A stretch of DNA of 64,000 bases. Origin: Astragalus membranaceus. Lineage: Eukaryota > Streptophyta > Magnoliopsida > Fabales > Fabaceae. Below are positions 21,189 to 31,822 of this stretch, piece by piece; within the stretch, counting starts at the first letter, position 1, and each line of letters starts with the position of its first letter. Location: positions 69,186,784-69,250,783 of the forward strand of contig CM076849.1 of assembly GCA_039519185.1 (NCBI GenBank), given 5' to 3'. The translations under genes and the position numbers were made by a program. The notes under the pieces were generated by a model, which saw nothing but the letters and a program-made list of their open reading frames with translations, was not told the origin of the DNA and did no database searches.

Positions 21189-21542
21189 AATCGATTTTCT
21201 CTATTTTATTCTATATATAACAATCGATTTTCAGGTCAATACAAAAGCTAAAGAATTGATTCATACTAGTTTCACTAAGTATGCAAATCGATTCCCAAGT
21301 ATTTTTCAAAAAGGAAAGAATCGATTCACACTATTTTTCACTTAGCAAAAGAATCGATTCCTACATGTCTCAGGAAAGCCAAGAATCGATTTATACAAAT
21401 TACATTGAGTATAAGAATCGATTCCTAGCCCTCCTGGATCTCAAGAATCGATTGCCACCTCTTTTCAAAGCGAGTCAAAATTGATTTTTAATTAAAAGAA
21501 GAATCGATTCCTAGATCCAATGTTTTCAACAAAGAATCGATT
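21189..21542 (+). promoter_or_regulatory. Phased AATCGATT palindrome array in the SIRE LTR U3
   Basis: Ten exact AATCGATT sites and two AATTGATT variants. Starts at 21189, 21232, 21253(v), 21286, 21319, 21352, 21384, 21416, 21446, 21479(v), 21502 and 21535; most steps are 30-33 bp, close to three helical turns. The array ends 40 bp before the TATA box. The 3' LTR repeats it (about 25470-25824). The placement suggests a promoter-proximal binding array (inference). Confidence 0.55.
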
Positions 21543-21581
21543 CCTACATTATTTTAACGTAAACTTCTTTTTCTCATAGCC

Positions 21582-21590
21582 TATAAATAG
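21582..21590 (+). promoter_or_regulatory. TATA box of the SIRE 5' LTR
   Basis: TATAAATAG, preceded by the palindrome array; the 3' LTR has the same box at 25864-25872. Confidence 0.65.
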
Positions 21591-22288
21591 GCACTTCATA
21601 GTCTTCATTTTGTACAACCCAAGTTTACGATCTATCACATCTTTGAAAAACTCTTTACATTTTATTCTTTGCTCTTCTCACACCGCTGATCCGTCAGAGC
21701 TGATCTTTTCCTAAGAGTTAGTTGGGGTTGCATTCTTCAAGTTGTAATATCTGCCTTCGTTAGAGGTATTTCTGTCTTTACATTTGTTATTATTTAATTG
21801 TTGTGATTTGTACTAGGGAGTGGGGTATCTCTTTAGGGTAGCTGTTTGTACTAGGAAGTGAGGTATCTTACTGGGGCAGCTGATTGTAACAGGGGTGGGG
21901 TATCTCTTGTTATTGTTGTAATAGATTTGAGGGCTCTCCTTAGGTGGGGTATCCTAGGAGGAGAGTGCCTGAGTCAGTAAAGGTTTTTCAAGGCACCTGT
22001 AAGCCTTGTCGTTTTGGTTAGTGGAAAATCTCACAAGGGTGTGAGGACTGGACGTAGGTCACTAGGAGGTGACCGAACCAGGATAAATCTCTGCGTGCTT
22101 TACTATTTTCCTGCTTTACTGTTATACCGCTTTACTGCTTTATATTCTAATTCCTTCGCTTCCACTTAACCTGCGTGGAAATTGATCTAAGTCATTGAAA
22201 AGGGGAAAAACGTTTTCGAAAGATCTGAAAAGTTTTTAAATCTCAATTCACGCCCCCCCTCTTGAGATTGAAGCCACTTGGTAACAAG

Positions 22289-22300
22289 TGGTATCAGAGC
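22289..22300 (+). other. Primer-binding site of the SIRE-type element
   Basis: TGGTATCAGAGC, two bases after the LTR end; complementary to the 3' end of plant initiator Met-tRNA. Confidence 0.9.
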
Positions 22301-22338
22301 TAGACTTTTGTATAAAGGGCCTAGCAGCTTCAAGAGAA

Positions 22339-23271
22339 ATGGCTTCAGGTTGGTCTACGCAAGAGGGTGCTTCTCTTTTCCGTCCTCCAGGATTCAACGG
22401 AGAAGACTATGCATATTGGAAAGAAAGAATGAGAATTCTTATTGAACGGGTAGACTTAGATGTTTGGGATGCTGTAGAAAAAGGACCTTTCGTCCCCACA
22501 CACATAGTAGATGGTATTCTTACAATAAAAAGTAGAAATGAATGGTCTGATGATGAGAAAAGAAAAGTGCAACTTAATTTACGTGCTAAAAATATTATTA
22601 CTTCTGCTTTGAGTGCTGATGAATTTTTTCGAGTTTCAAACTGTAAAACTGCCCAAGAAATGTGGGATAATCTTCAAGTTACTCATGAGGGTACAAGTGA
22701 AGTGAAAAGGGCAAGAACAAATACTCTTACCAGAGAGTACGAATTGTTTAGAATGAATACAGGTGAAACAATATCAGAGATGCAGAAAAGGTTCACTCAT
22801 ATAGTGAACAAATTGGGTTCATTAGGAAAATCATTTCCTCCCGAAGACTTGATCAACAAAGTGCTGAGATGCCTAAACAGAGAATGGCAACCAAAGGTTA
22901 CTGCAATAACTGAATCAAGAAATTTAGCAACGATGACTCTTGCCACCCTTTTTGGAAAACTACTAGAGCACGAGTTAGAACTCACTCGCCTAGCAGAGCA
23001 TGAAGAAAACGGCAAGAAAAAGAAAAGCTTAGCTTTCAAGGCTTCTAGTTCAAATCCATGCGATGACAGTGATGATTCAGAAAATAAGGATGATGAAGAC
23101 GATGAAAATATGGATCAAATGGTTAGAAAATTCAAAAAGCTCATGAAAAGAAAAAGGTCTCCCAAAAAGAATTCTTCATCCAAAGGAGCCTCAGGCAAGG
23201 AAAACTTGTCAAGTCCACCAACTTGCTATGGATGTGGTAAATCCGGACACCTGGCGATGAAGTGCCCTTAG
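22339..23271 (+). CDS. SIRE-type Gag, N-terminal part
   Basis: 310 residues from ATG at 22339; the frame is open further up to the PBS but without an ATG. RPPGFNGEDYAYWKERMRIL is the typical copia Gag start (DUF4219/UBN2 pattern), followed by AQEMWDNLQVTHEGTSEVK. An acidic stretch (DDSDDSENKDDEDDEN) precedes a CCHC zinc knuckle, CYGCGKSGHLAMKC. The frame then stops at TAG directly after KCP, whereas the adjoining frame continues with the expected Gag sequence, so a single-base frameshift lies at about 23262-23271. Gag would pack element RNA into particles. Confidence 0.9.
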   Translation: MASGWSTQEGASLFRPPGFNGEDYAYWKERMRILIERVDLDVWDAVEKGPFVPTHIVDGILTIKSRNEWSDDEKRKVQLNLRAKNIITSALSADEFFRVSNCKTAQEMWDNLQVTHEGTSEVKRARTNTLTREYELFRMNTGETISEMQKRFTHIVNKLGSLGKSFPPEDLINKVLRCLNREWQPKVTAITESRNLATMTLATLFGKLLEHELELTRLAEHEENGKKKKSLAFKASSSNPCDDSDDSENKDDEDDENMDQMVRKFKKLMKRKRSPKKNSSSKGASGKENLSSPPTCYGCGKSGHLAMKCP

Positions 23272-23966
23272 AAAGAAAATTGTCAAAGTTCAAGAAAAAG
23301 GGGTCCAAAGGAAACAATGGTAGAAAAGCCTACATAGCTTGGGAAGTCAATGACATGAACTCATCAGATAATTCAGAAAATGAAAAAGCTCAAGTTGCTC
23401 TCATGGCCGACCACGACAGTGAAAACGAAACTGAGGTATATTCTAACTCTGAATCTTTACAAGATGCCTATGATGAATTATATGAAGCTTTTACTGAATT
23501 ACACGATAAATCTTCAAAATTAGCTAAAGCTCTAAGCAAATCCAAGAAAGTTATCACTCATCTTGAAAATGATATTATTGCTTTAACTAAAGAAAAATTA
23601 GAACTTAGAAAAAAAAATGACGATCTTGTCTATTTCAAGGAAAATTATGCATGTGATAAGTGTACAGAACATGAAAAGAAAATCCACGAGCTTGAATATA
23701 CAATAGGCAAAATGTCCAACTTACAACATGTGTATCCTAGGGTTCCAAGAGATAATTTTGTGAAAAAGCATGTGCATCATAAACCAAAATTTTCCACTAG
23801 ACCATACATTAAATGTTATTATTGTGATAAACCTGGACATACAGCTTCCGTTTGCAGGGCAAGAGGTATACAAAATATGAAAAAGGTATGGGTTCCCAAA
23901 AGGACCATACCAAACACTAACCCACAAGGACCCAAAGAGATTTGGGTACCGAGAACCTTGTTTTAG
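23262..23966 (+). CDS. SIRE-type Gag, C-terminal part (shifted frame)
   Basis: 234 residues overlapping the end of the first gag frame. It has a basic start (ERKLSKFKKKGSKG), the AYIAWE segment, a long heptad-rich region likely to be a coiled coil (roughly residues 65-150), and a second zinc knuckle CYYCDKPGHTASVC near residue 188. It ends GPKEIWVPRTLF, which in complete SIRE elements leads into the protease. Here no pol follows. In an intact element this would be continuous with the upstream gag frame. Confidence 0.85.
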   Translation: MPLERKLSKFKKKGSKGNNGRKAYIAWEVNDMNSSDNSENEKAQVALMADHDSENETEVYSNSESLQDAYDELYEAFTELHDKSSKLAKALSKSKKVITHLENDIIALTKEKLELRKKNDDLVYFKENYACDKCTEHEKKIHELEYTIGKMSNLQHVYPRVPRDNFVKKHVHHKPKFSTRPYIKCYYCDKPGHTASVCRARGIQNMKKVWVPKRTIPNTNPQGPKEIWVPRTLF

Positions 23967-25104
23967 ATCTTTGCAGGTATGCTTCAAGGTATGGGGGCAG
24001 ATTGATACCTTGACAAGCAAAAACTCAAAGCGCATGACCGGAGACGCAATAAAGTTCCTAACACTCACCCCCGGAAAAAGCCGTCATGTGACTTGTGATA
24101 AATAGAGGAAGAATCACCGGTAAAGGTCAGATTGGTTAATTTTTTTTTTCACCTCTATTTTGAAAATGGGCTTAAGAATAGTTTATTAAGTCAAATATGT
24201 GACTACTGAAATAGAGTAATTCCCGAACCTCAATTCATGCATCTTTAAAGAACAACATTTATAAGGCATGAAACAACAAAGTATTCTGTTCACCCCTCTA
24301 GGACTAAGCATATAAAAATTATATATCACCTTCTTAGAGGTTATGGTTAGAAAGGCGATAGTGTGATTGAGCTAGTTGAGTCGTCACAAACAACTAGTTG
24401 ATATTTTCACGATCCATTGCAAAAGAAAATTTGGTTCTTCAAACGAGTTTTTTGTTTCTCAAGTGATTTTGTAAAGAAACGTGGATTCAAGTGAAATTGT
24501 GACTTATGAATTTCTGCGTGGTCAAAAAGCATTTTCTAAAAGTAGTTGAAGCGCTATTTTTTTTTTAAATCTATTTTTTCCTGTCACAATCAATTGCTAG
24601 TAATTTTCAGAATACATGCTCACAATCGTTGTTTACCTAAAATAATTTTTCTCCCATATTCTGGCTGCCATCACCAACTTTCAAACTAAGCAGCATGAAA
24701 TGTATAAAGCTTAAAACAACTACTTCACAGTGTTTGAGACTCATAATTAGCCTTTACCTATGTTTGATAAAATATCCTCTTCATGGTCTCAAATATGTTT
24801 TTCTTCAAGTTTTGATGATCACTTACAAATCAGCAATGGCTCTTTTACCTTGTCAAATAGCTGTGACATTCGATTCGCAAACTTTATCATATATCGACCC
24901 TTTTGATCATGACAAAAAGGGGGAGAGAAATACAGGGATGCAAAAATCATATAGATCTGTCATAGCATTGTCACTATGCATATAGTCAATAAAACAGGGG
25001 GAGCATCATGATAGGGGGAGTATCATATATATGCATTATCTGTTTGAACTAACCTCCCACCTTGAGATGAGTAAATGTTTTGTCATCATCAAAAAGGGGC
25101 AGAA
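23967..25104 (+). other. SIRE-type element: pol-less 3' region
   Basis: No PR, INT, RT or RNase H pattern. Several purine tracts (AAAAAGGGGGAGAG at about 24914, ACAGGGGGAG near 24994, ATAGGGGGAG near 25011) occur before the true PPT next to the 3' LTR. The segment corresponds to the far 3' end of SIRE elements, so pol was lost by a large internal deletion. Confidence 0.7.
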
Positions 25105-26247
25105 TGTAGATATCTTGTGTTGCAGACTAAGTTTTGATGATGAAGTGGTTAAGAGGTTTTGATGATGAAAAAGACAAAAGCTAAAGTTGATAATAGTAAA
25201 AAGGCCAAAGCCAAAGTTGATGGCCAAAGTTAATGAAAGTGACAAAACATCAAAGTCATAATCCAAGACAATCAAGCTCAAGGATTGAAGATTCAAGCTT
25301 AAGGGTAGTCCTTAAATATAAGGGTAGTCCTTAGGGTTTGGGTGTGTCTTAGGAAAAAGTGTAAGCTCTTTCGAAGGTCAGCTCGCCTCTCAAAGTCTCA
25401 CACACTCACACAAGTTTTCAAAATGCATGCATGCACACGTAAACACAAGAAGCATTTTTGAAAAGCATAAAATCGATTTTCTCTATTTTATTCTATATAT
25501 AATAATCGATTTTCAGGTCAATACAAAAGCTAAAGAATTGATTCATACTAGTTTCACTAAGTATGCAAATCGATTCCCAAGTATTTTTCAAAAAGGAAAG
25601 AATCGATTCACACTATTTTTCACTTAGCAAAAGAATCGATTCCTACATGTCTCAGGAACGCCAAGAATCGACTCATACGAATTACATTGAGTATAAAAAT
25701 CGATTCCTAGCCCTACTGGATCTCAAGAATCGATTGCCACCTCTTTTCAAAGCAAGTCAAAATCGATTTTTAATTAAAAGAAGAATCGATTCCTAGATCC
25801 AATGTTTTCAACAAAGAATCGATTCCTACATTATTTTAACGTAAACTTCTTTTTCTCATAGCCTATAAATAGGCACTTCATAGTCTTCATTTTGTACAAC
25901 CCAAGTTTACGATCTATCACATCTTTGAAAAACTCTTTACATTTTATTCTTTGCTCTTCTCGCACCGCTGGTCCGTCAGAGCCGATCTTTTGCTAAGAGT
26001 TAGTTGGGGTTGCATTCTTCAAGTTGTAATATCTGCCTTCGTTAGAGGTATTTCTGTCTTTACATTTGTTATTCTTTAATTGTTGTGATTTGTACTAAGG
26101 AGTGGGGTATCTCTCTAGGGTAGCTGTTTGTACTAGGAAGTGGGGTATCTTTCTGGGGCAGCTGATTGTAACAGGGGTGGGGTATCTCTTGTTATTGTTG
26201 TAATAGATTTGAGGGCTCTCCTTAGGTGGGGTATCCTAGGAGGAGAG

Positions 26248-29122
26248 TGTAACACCCCAATTCTACCCGTTCGTTTTATTACATATCAGAGTGCGGAAAT
26301 TAAACTTAAAACAGGCAATGGAGCGTCACATGCAACATTTCAAAAGCCAACAACGTATATTCAAGTAAAAATGTGGAAGAACAACATCAACTTAGTTTAC
26401 AACCCCGAATATTTGTTCAAATACTTCAAACCACCTATCAATGTTTCAAAAACAACTAATGCAACAAGCAATTGAAAATAGTGTTCTTCCCCTCCCCGGG
26501 TGCTACGTATCAGAGACGACACTGACTCGGCTACTAAAAGACCCTTGGTCTTCATTTGCGACTACCTGCACGTTACCCACGTAGAGGTAACATTCAAACA
26601 GAAAGGGTGAGTCTCTAACAGCATAAAAGCATATATGATAGATAATATACTAGAGAATAGGCAACTATAACTACCATAGCACATCAACAGTCATAAGTAC
26701 AACTATCACGGAGCAACACCAATAAGTAACAACATAAGCAAAACGACAAGCAACACCAACAAGTAACAACATAAGCAAAACGACAAGCAACGACACCATG
26801 GGTACAACGTGTATGTATGAAATGCAACCCACACCGACGGGTATATGCATGTGGTACTAATCAACGTAAATAGCCTTTGTGGCTTCATCATCAACACTGA
26901 GCAAAGCTCTATGGCCGAAGCCTACATCACGTAATAATGCATTATGCCATGCATAAGACACCATGTACAACGCATCGGAACAATCAACAACATAATCATG
27001 CTATGCACAACAACGTCAACAACATCATCATTGGTCATATTCGACCCAACCACATCATCATCCATATCATCATCATCATTTGGCCATTAGGCCCATCGTC
27101 ATTAACAATGTCATTATCATTTGGTCATTAGACCCATCGTCATTAAAATCAACACATTATATTGACACATCAAAAGGTCTTAAACACCGAAAAAGTTTTA
27201 TAACACCGACAACACAGACCAACGGGGACAGCCACTTGAGGCGCCCAGAAACTGTCAGAAAAATAATAATTTTTACCTTAAAATAGGACATACAGGTAGA
27301 GAACTGAATAAGCTTCGTAACGCACTTTGAAACACTTAAAACGGACACCCGAGTCAAAAGATATGTCAAAAACAAAACCGGGGAACATTTGGGCAACATC
27401 CTGAAAATGGCGCCCAGTGCCTGGGCGCCTAGCAGGAACACGCAACACAGAAAACTGGCGCAGCCACGGAAAAACTAGTGCAGCAACACAAACTGGCGCC
27501 CTGAGGCAACCTACGCCACTCTGGGCGCAACACAGACAGCAAAAACTGGCGCAGAGGCAACCTGCGCCACTCTGGGCGCAACACAGGCAGCAACACAGAC
27601 AGCAAAAACTGGCGCAGAGGCAACCTGCGCCACTCTGGGCGCAACACAGACAGCAACACAGACAGCAAAAACTGGCGCAGAGGCAACCTGCACCACTCTG
27701 GGCGCAACACGGCAAGCAACCTGGCGCCCTGTGGCAACCTGCGCCACATTCTGGGCAACCTGCGCCACTCTGGGCGCAACACAACAAGCAACCTGGCGCA
27801 CACAGGGCAGCAACATGGCGCCCTGGCGCAGCACAGCACTAGTGCAGAATTTCCTACAGCAGTGCACCTACTTCGGCGAATTAATTAAAATAGCAAACGA
27901 TATCGGATTTTAACAAAAGACCACTCATTGGGAAGCTCTCTGAGTGTAGTTTCTGCCTATAATTTTCAATTTTCAAAATAAGTATCCAGTCGGTACAGTT
28001 TTTCAAAACACTACACTGAGATACCAAAATCGGACAGAATTCTTTAGCCAACTTGCAACTAAATTTTCTTTCTCATTTCTTAATGAAATTTCGTGAAACC
28101 AGTGACTATTTCGTAGAGAATTAAGTCTACTTCCAAATGAAACAAGAATCATTCAAAACGGAGTTCGATTGAGAACACGAAACCTACAAAAACCGAACCT
28201 ACTCACAGTTTGATTCCAGAATTTTGACCTAACTTTGGAGACTCATAACTTGAGCTACACAACTCCAAATTGAACGGAACCAGTGCCAAAACGACCGGCT
28301 TTAAGTCTATTTTCAAAAACAATCAGCCACATAATTTTCGGATCAACCGAACAGTACCAGTTTTAGAAGGACCGAAACAGTATCCAGAAACGCACAAAAG
28401 ACCATAAGCAAGTAAAACTCATTATGATCAATCACCAAATACCAATCTCAACATCACATACTTATGCATTCTAAACATCACTTAAACATTCTATCAAACA
28501 CCTAGCGTGCAACATTTTACCATCTATTCACTCAAGGCCATCAACACTCAAAACAACACCAACAACATACATATAATTTCATAATTCATTCATGCATATT
28601 ATCAAACAACTCCTAGACATCATAGGTTCTACCCTCCTATATACTACCCATCATATAACCCTTTATACTATGAGACTCCCCTTACCTTAAGAATCGTTGG
28701 AGATGAAAAACCCTTCCACGAATCACCAAAACGCAGCAACAAGCTTTTCTCTTCTCTCTTGCGATTTTCTTCTCTTTTCCTTCTCCCTAGCGTGCGCTCT
28801 TCTCTTCTCTTCTCATTGATTCGCGAACTCTCCTCCTCTCCTCTTCTCCCTTGTGCGCGCCGCCCCTCCTTCTCTCTTTCTCTCCTCTTCGCAAACTCCC
28901 TTTCTTTTTCCTCTCAAAAATGCGAATGCCTCCAACCCTCACTAACCCTCATGCGCCTACATCTTGGGCTTGGATCGCGGGCTTCCTCCACAGCTTAACC
29001 CAATTACTAATCAACACGCCCTAATTAATTAAAACACCCATTTATTATTTTAATATAACTAAACTAATAAATACCTAAATAATTCAATTAAATAAATTAA
29101 TTAAATTATTTTGGATGTTACA
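26248..29122. mobile_element. Solo LTR of a Tekay-like gypsy family, inside the SIRE 3' LTR
   Basis: 2875 bp, starts TGTAACACCCC and ends GATGTTACA, flanked by GAGAG (26243-26247, 29123-29127). There is no PBS, PPT or coding region inside, so it is a solo LTR. It is related to the solo LTR at 41730-44350: both have GGGCAACATCCTGAAAATGG followed by a GGCGCC hairpin, and a related end region. Confidence 0.85.
27480..27840. repeat. 63-bp GC-rich repeat inside the solo LTR
   Basis: Units around ACTGGCGCAGAGGCAACCTG and CGCCACTCTGGGCGCAACAC start at 27545, 27608 and 27671 (63-bp step) with partial units on both sides. The Cys/Ala-rich minus-strand frames and Gln-rich plus-strand frame are by-products. 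Confidence 0.85.
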
Positions 29123-29842
29123 GAGAGTGCCTGAGTCTGTAAAGGTTTTTCAAGGCACCTGTAAGCCTTGTCGTTTTGGTTAGTGGAAAATCTCACAAGG
29201 GTGTGAGGATTGGACGTAGGTCACTAGGAGGTGACCGAACCAGGATAAATCTCTGCGTGCTTTACTGTTTTCCTACTTTACTGTTATACCGCTTTACTGC
29301 TTTATATTCTAATTCCTTCGCTTCCACTTAACCTGCGCGGAAATTGATCTAAGTCATTGAAAAGGGGAAAAACGTTTTCGAAAGATCTGAAAAGTTTTTA
29401 AATCTCAATTCACCCCCCCTCTTGAGACTGAAGCCACTTGGTAACATGATTGCTTTCTTATGGTGACATTCGCCAAGCTTGCTTTGCTTAAGGAAGATGA
29501 GCGTGCCACGACACCCTGGACTCCCATACTTAGGGAGATGATCTTGGCTGCGAGCTAATGTTCAGGCGGTCTCTGCGCCCCCGCAGTCCCTCCCTGTATG
29601 GGATGTTGGGTTTCAAAGTTGTCTCGCCCCACTCCGGACTATGGAGTTGGATCCTTTTACTTTCTTGATCTTAAGGAATTTTCGTTGGAGCAAGCGTTTA
29701 ATGCTACTGAGCTAGAGTAAAAACTGTAATTGTAACATGATATTTTGAATTACAAGAGTATAATTTCGTTTATTCATGCGCCTCAACATCCCCAGTTATT
29801 ACATTGGTTTAACATTTTTGTCTAGTTATACAACAAACTTTC

Positions 29843-30772
29843 TTAGCTTATCCGCGTTCCAAGTTCTCGTTCCAACTTGAAAGCTCCGTTTCCGGTTTCC
29901 GCAACTATTCTGTATGGACCTTCCCAGTTTGGAGCTAACTTCCATTGGGACCTATTTTTCAAACCTATGTCTGCCCTTCGTAGGACTAGGTCGCCCACTT
30001 CTAAGGTTCTGGGAACCACCTTGTCATTAAATCTTGCAGCCATCCTTTGTTTGATCACCAAATCTTTTAGTGCTGCTTGGTTTTGGACTTCCTCGACGAA
30101 GTCCAGCTCCTCACGGAGTCTTTGATCATTGGTCTCCGGGGGGCTTGGGTTCTTGGTTCTCCAGTTTAGCTCTCCGATCTCGACGGGTATGACTGCCTCT
30201 GTTCCGTATGCCATCCGGAAGGGTGACTCGCCTATTGACGAGTGAGGGGTGGTTCTGTAGGCCCATAGGACATAAGGTAGCTCTTCCGGCCAGCAGCCTT
30301 TTGCTTCGTCGAGCCTCCTCTTTAAACCTCTTAAAATTACTCTATTGGCTCCTTCGGCTTGGCCGTTGGTCTGGGGGTGTTCTACTGACGTGAAACGGTG
30401 TTTGATGCCCAGGCCAGCCATCAGTTGTCTGAAACCTTTGTCCGCAAATTGCGTGCCGTTGTCGGTGATGACCACCTCCGGTATGCCGAATCTGGTCATG
30501 ATATTTTTCTTGAAGAATTTCATACAATTTTTAGGCGTGATAGTGGTCAAGGGCTCGGCTTCAATCCATTTGGTAAAGTAATCGACCGCGACGATTAAGT
30601 ACTTTACCTGCCCTGGGCCGGGTGGAAAGGGACCTACAAGGTCGATTCCCCACCAAGCAAAAGGCCAGGGAGAGCTTAGGTACGTCAGTTCAGAGGAGGG
30701 GGCGACATGCACGTCAGCGTACCTTTGACACTTTTCGCATTTCTTCACATGATTCTGCGAATCTTCATTCAT
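29843..30772 (-). CDS. Integrase of Tat-type copy 2
   Basis: 309 open residues. The zinc-binding end (KKCEKCQRYADVH), first Asp (WWGIDLVGPF), second Asp (ITDNGTQF) and Glu (HPQTNGQAEGANR) of the catalytic core are all present, followed by a C-terminal LAPNWEGPYRIV block. The catalytic core seems intact, but the upstream half of the zinc domain is cut off by a stop at 30779-30781 (TGG to TAG in the YYWPTM motif). It would insert the cDNA; the element as a whole is dead. Confidence 0.85.
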   Translation of the reverse strand: MNEDSQNHVKKCEKCQRYADVHVAPSSELTYLSSPWPFAWWGIDLVGPFPPGPGQVKYLIVAVDYFTKWIEAEPLTTITPKNCMKFFKKNIMTRFGIPEVVITDNGTQFADKGFRQLMAGLGIKHRFTSVEHPQTNGQAEGANRVILRGLKRRLDEAKGCWPEELPYVLWAYRTTPHSSIGESPFRMAYGTEAVIPVEIGELNWRTKNPSPPETNDQRLREELDFVEEVQNQAALKDLVIKQRMAARFNDKVVPRTLEVGDLVLRRADIGLKNRSQWKLAPNWEGPYRIVAETGNGAFKLERELGTRIS

Positions 30773-31573
30773 GGTAGGCTAGTAATAACCTGCCCTGAGT
30801 GCTTTTGCCGCGAGGGCTCGTCCTCTGAGATGTTGTCCACAGATCCCCTCGTGAATTTGTGAGCACGTAATCTGCTTCTGGTCCTTCTACACATTTTAAT
30901 AGAGGAATTGAGAAGCCTCTACGGAAAAGTCGTCCTTCGATGACCGAGTATGATGCTGCGCGCCTCCTCACGGAAGCTGCTTCTTTGGCGTCAGCAGGCT
31001 CTTGCCCTTCGAGAATATACTGACGGATCGGGGTCATCCAGTTCTGGCTTGCCTCGACGGTGAGAACAGAGGTAGGTGATCCATTGCTTAGGAGGATACT
31101 GGGACTAGACAGAGTTTCTTGAATGACGCTCCGAAGGTTCCCTAGTGTTCTGGTGCTGGCCAGCTTGGAGAGTATATCAGCCCTGGTATTCTCTCCCCTG
31201 GGTACATGTTTTACCTCTACCTTATTAAACCATCCAAGGAATTCACGTACCTTGGCAAGATATTTCTGCAGCACCGGGTCATAGGCTCCAAATGCTGCGT
31301 TGATCTGCGAGACGACCAACAGTGAGTCTGTGCGGAGCTCAAGCCGCCGGCTATGCAAGCCTCGTACTCCGCTTGATTGTTGGATGTGGAGAACGAAAAT
31401 GTCAGGGACACCTCTACCATGAGTCCTTCTGAGTTTTCAAGTATCAGCCCGGCTCCACTCCCTTTGCTGTTTGAGGACCCATCCACGTGGAGGGTCCATG
31501 CTGTTTCTGTTTTGTCTTCATGTGGTGCCGCTGTCATTTCAGCTACGAAGTCTGCTAAAATTTGAGCCTTCAT
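30765..31573 (-). pseudogene. Archaeal-type RNase H and start of integrase, Tat-type copy 2
   Basis: Two overlapping frames: 31217-31573 has LHVDGSSNSKGSGAGLILEN and SNNQAEYEACIAG, then shifts near 31340; 30765-31358 carries on with LELRTDSLLVVSQI, ENTRADILSKLAS and the linker to integrase. A further frame change near 30860 breaks the integrase zinc region. Unlike copy 1, the first catalytic Asp (HVDG) is kept. Confidence 0.8.
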
Positions 31574-31612
31574 GGCCGGTCTTGTTTCGTACTTGATCCC
31601 AAATTCTAAGAG

Positions 31613-31822
31613 CTAGACTGCCCACTTGATCATCCTTCTAGGCAGGTCGAGACGGTACAATATTTGCCTGATTGGCTGATTGGTTCGAACCACAACTTGG
31701 TGCGCCACAAAATATGGCCTAAGGCGCCTGGCTGCGATCACGACTGCCAGGGCGACCTTCTCCACTTTTTGGTACCTTAACTCAGGTCCCTGCAACGCCT
31801 TACTTACAAAGTATACCGGCCT
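31613..31822 (-). pseudogene. First RNase H remnant of Tat-type copy 2
   Basis: The frame reads ...ELRYQKVEKVALAVVIAARR, LRPYFVAHQVVVRTNQPIRQ and DLPRRMIKW, the C-terminal half of the RT-linked RNase H. A stop at 31823 cuts it from RT, and another at 31613 cuts it from the archaeal-type RNase H. It retains the segment deleted in copy 1. Confidence 0.75.

Larger units (their letters stand above)
20825..22286 (+). repeat. 5' LTR of the SIRE-type element
   Basis: 1462 bp, TGTAGATATC...GGTAACA. It contains the AATCGATT array (21189-21542), a TATA box at 21582-21590 and a GT-rich region with repeated GGGGTATCTC strings downstream. Confidence 0.92.
20825..29446 (+). mobile_element. Ty1/copia SIRE-type retrotransposon, gag-only, with nested solo LTR
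   Basis: TSD TGATT (20820-20824, 29447-29451). LTRs are 1462 bp each once the nested 2875-bp insertion and its TSD are removed from the 3' one. A PBS (TGGTATCAGAGC) follows the 5' LTR and a purine tract (AAAAAGGGGCAGAA) precedes the 3' LTR. Gag is present in two overlapping frames; protease, integrase, RT and RNase H are absent. The gag type with a second zinc knuckle and the GGGGGAG-rich 3' region fit the SIRE/Maximus lineage. Confidence 0.92.
25105..29446 (+). repeat. 3' LTR of the SIRE-type element, interrupted
   Basis: Made of 25105-26247 and 29128-29446 (1143 + 319 = 1462 bp), interrupted by a solo LTR plus its 5-bp TSD. It keeps the AATCGATT array and TATA box. Confidence 0.92.

Noticed and set aside
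21189..21542. AATCGATT array read as a CRISPR or origin array
   Set aside because: The repeats are only 8 bp, lie in an LTR promoter and occur in both LTRs.
22289..22300. tRNA-like string
   Set aside because: It is a 12-base PBS complementary to tRNA-Met, not a tRNA gene; the same holds for 41601-41612 and 50887-50898.
27278..27842. Cys/Ala-rich minus-strand and Gln-rich plus-strand frames
   Set aside because: Both come from the 63-bp repeat in the solo LTR.
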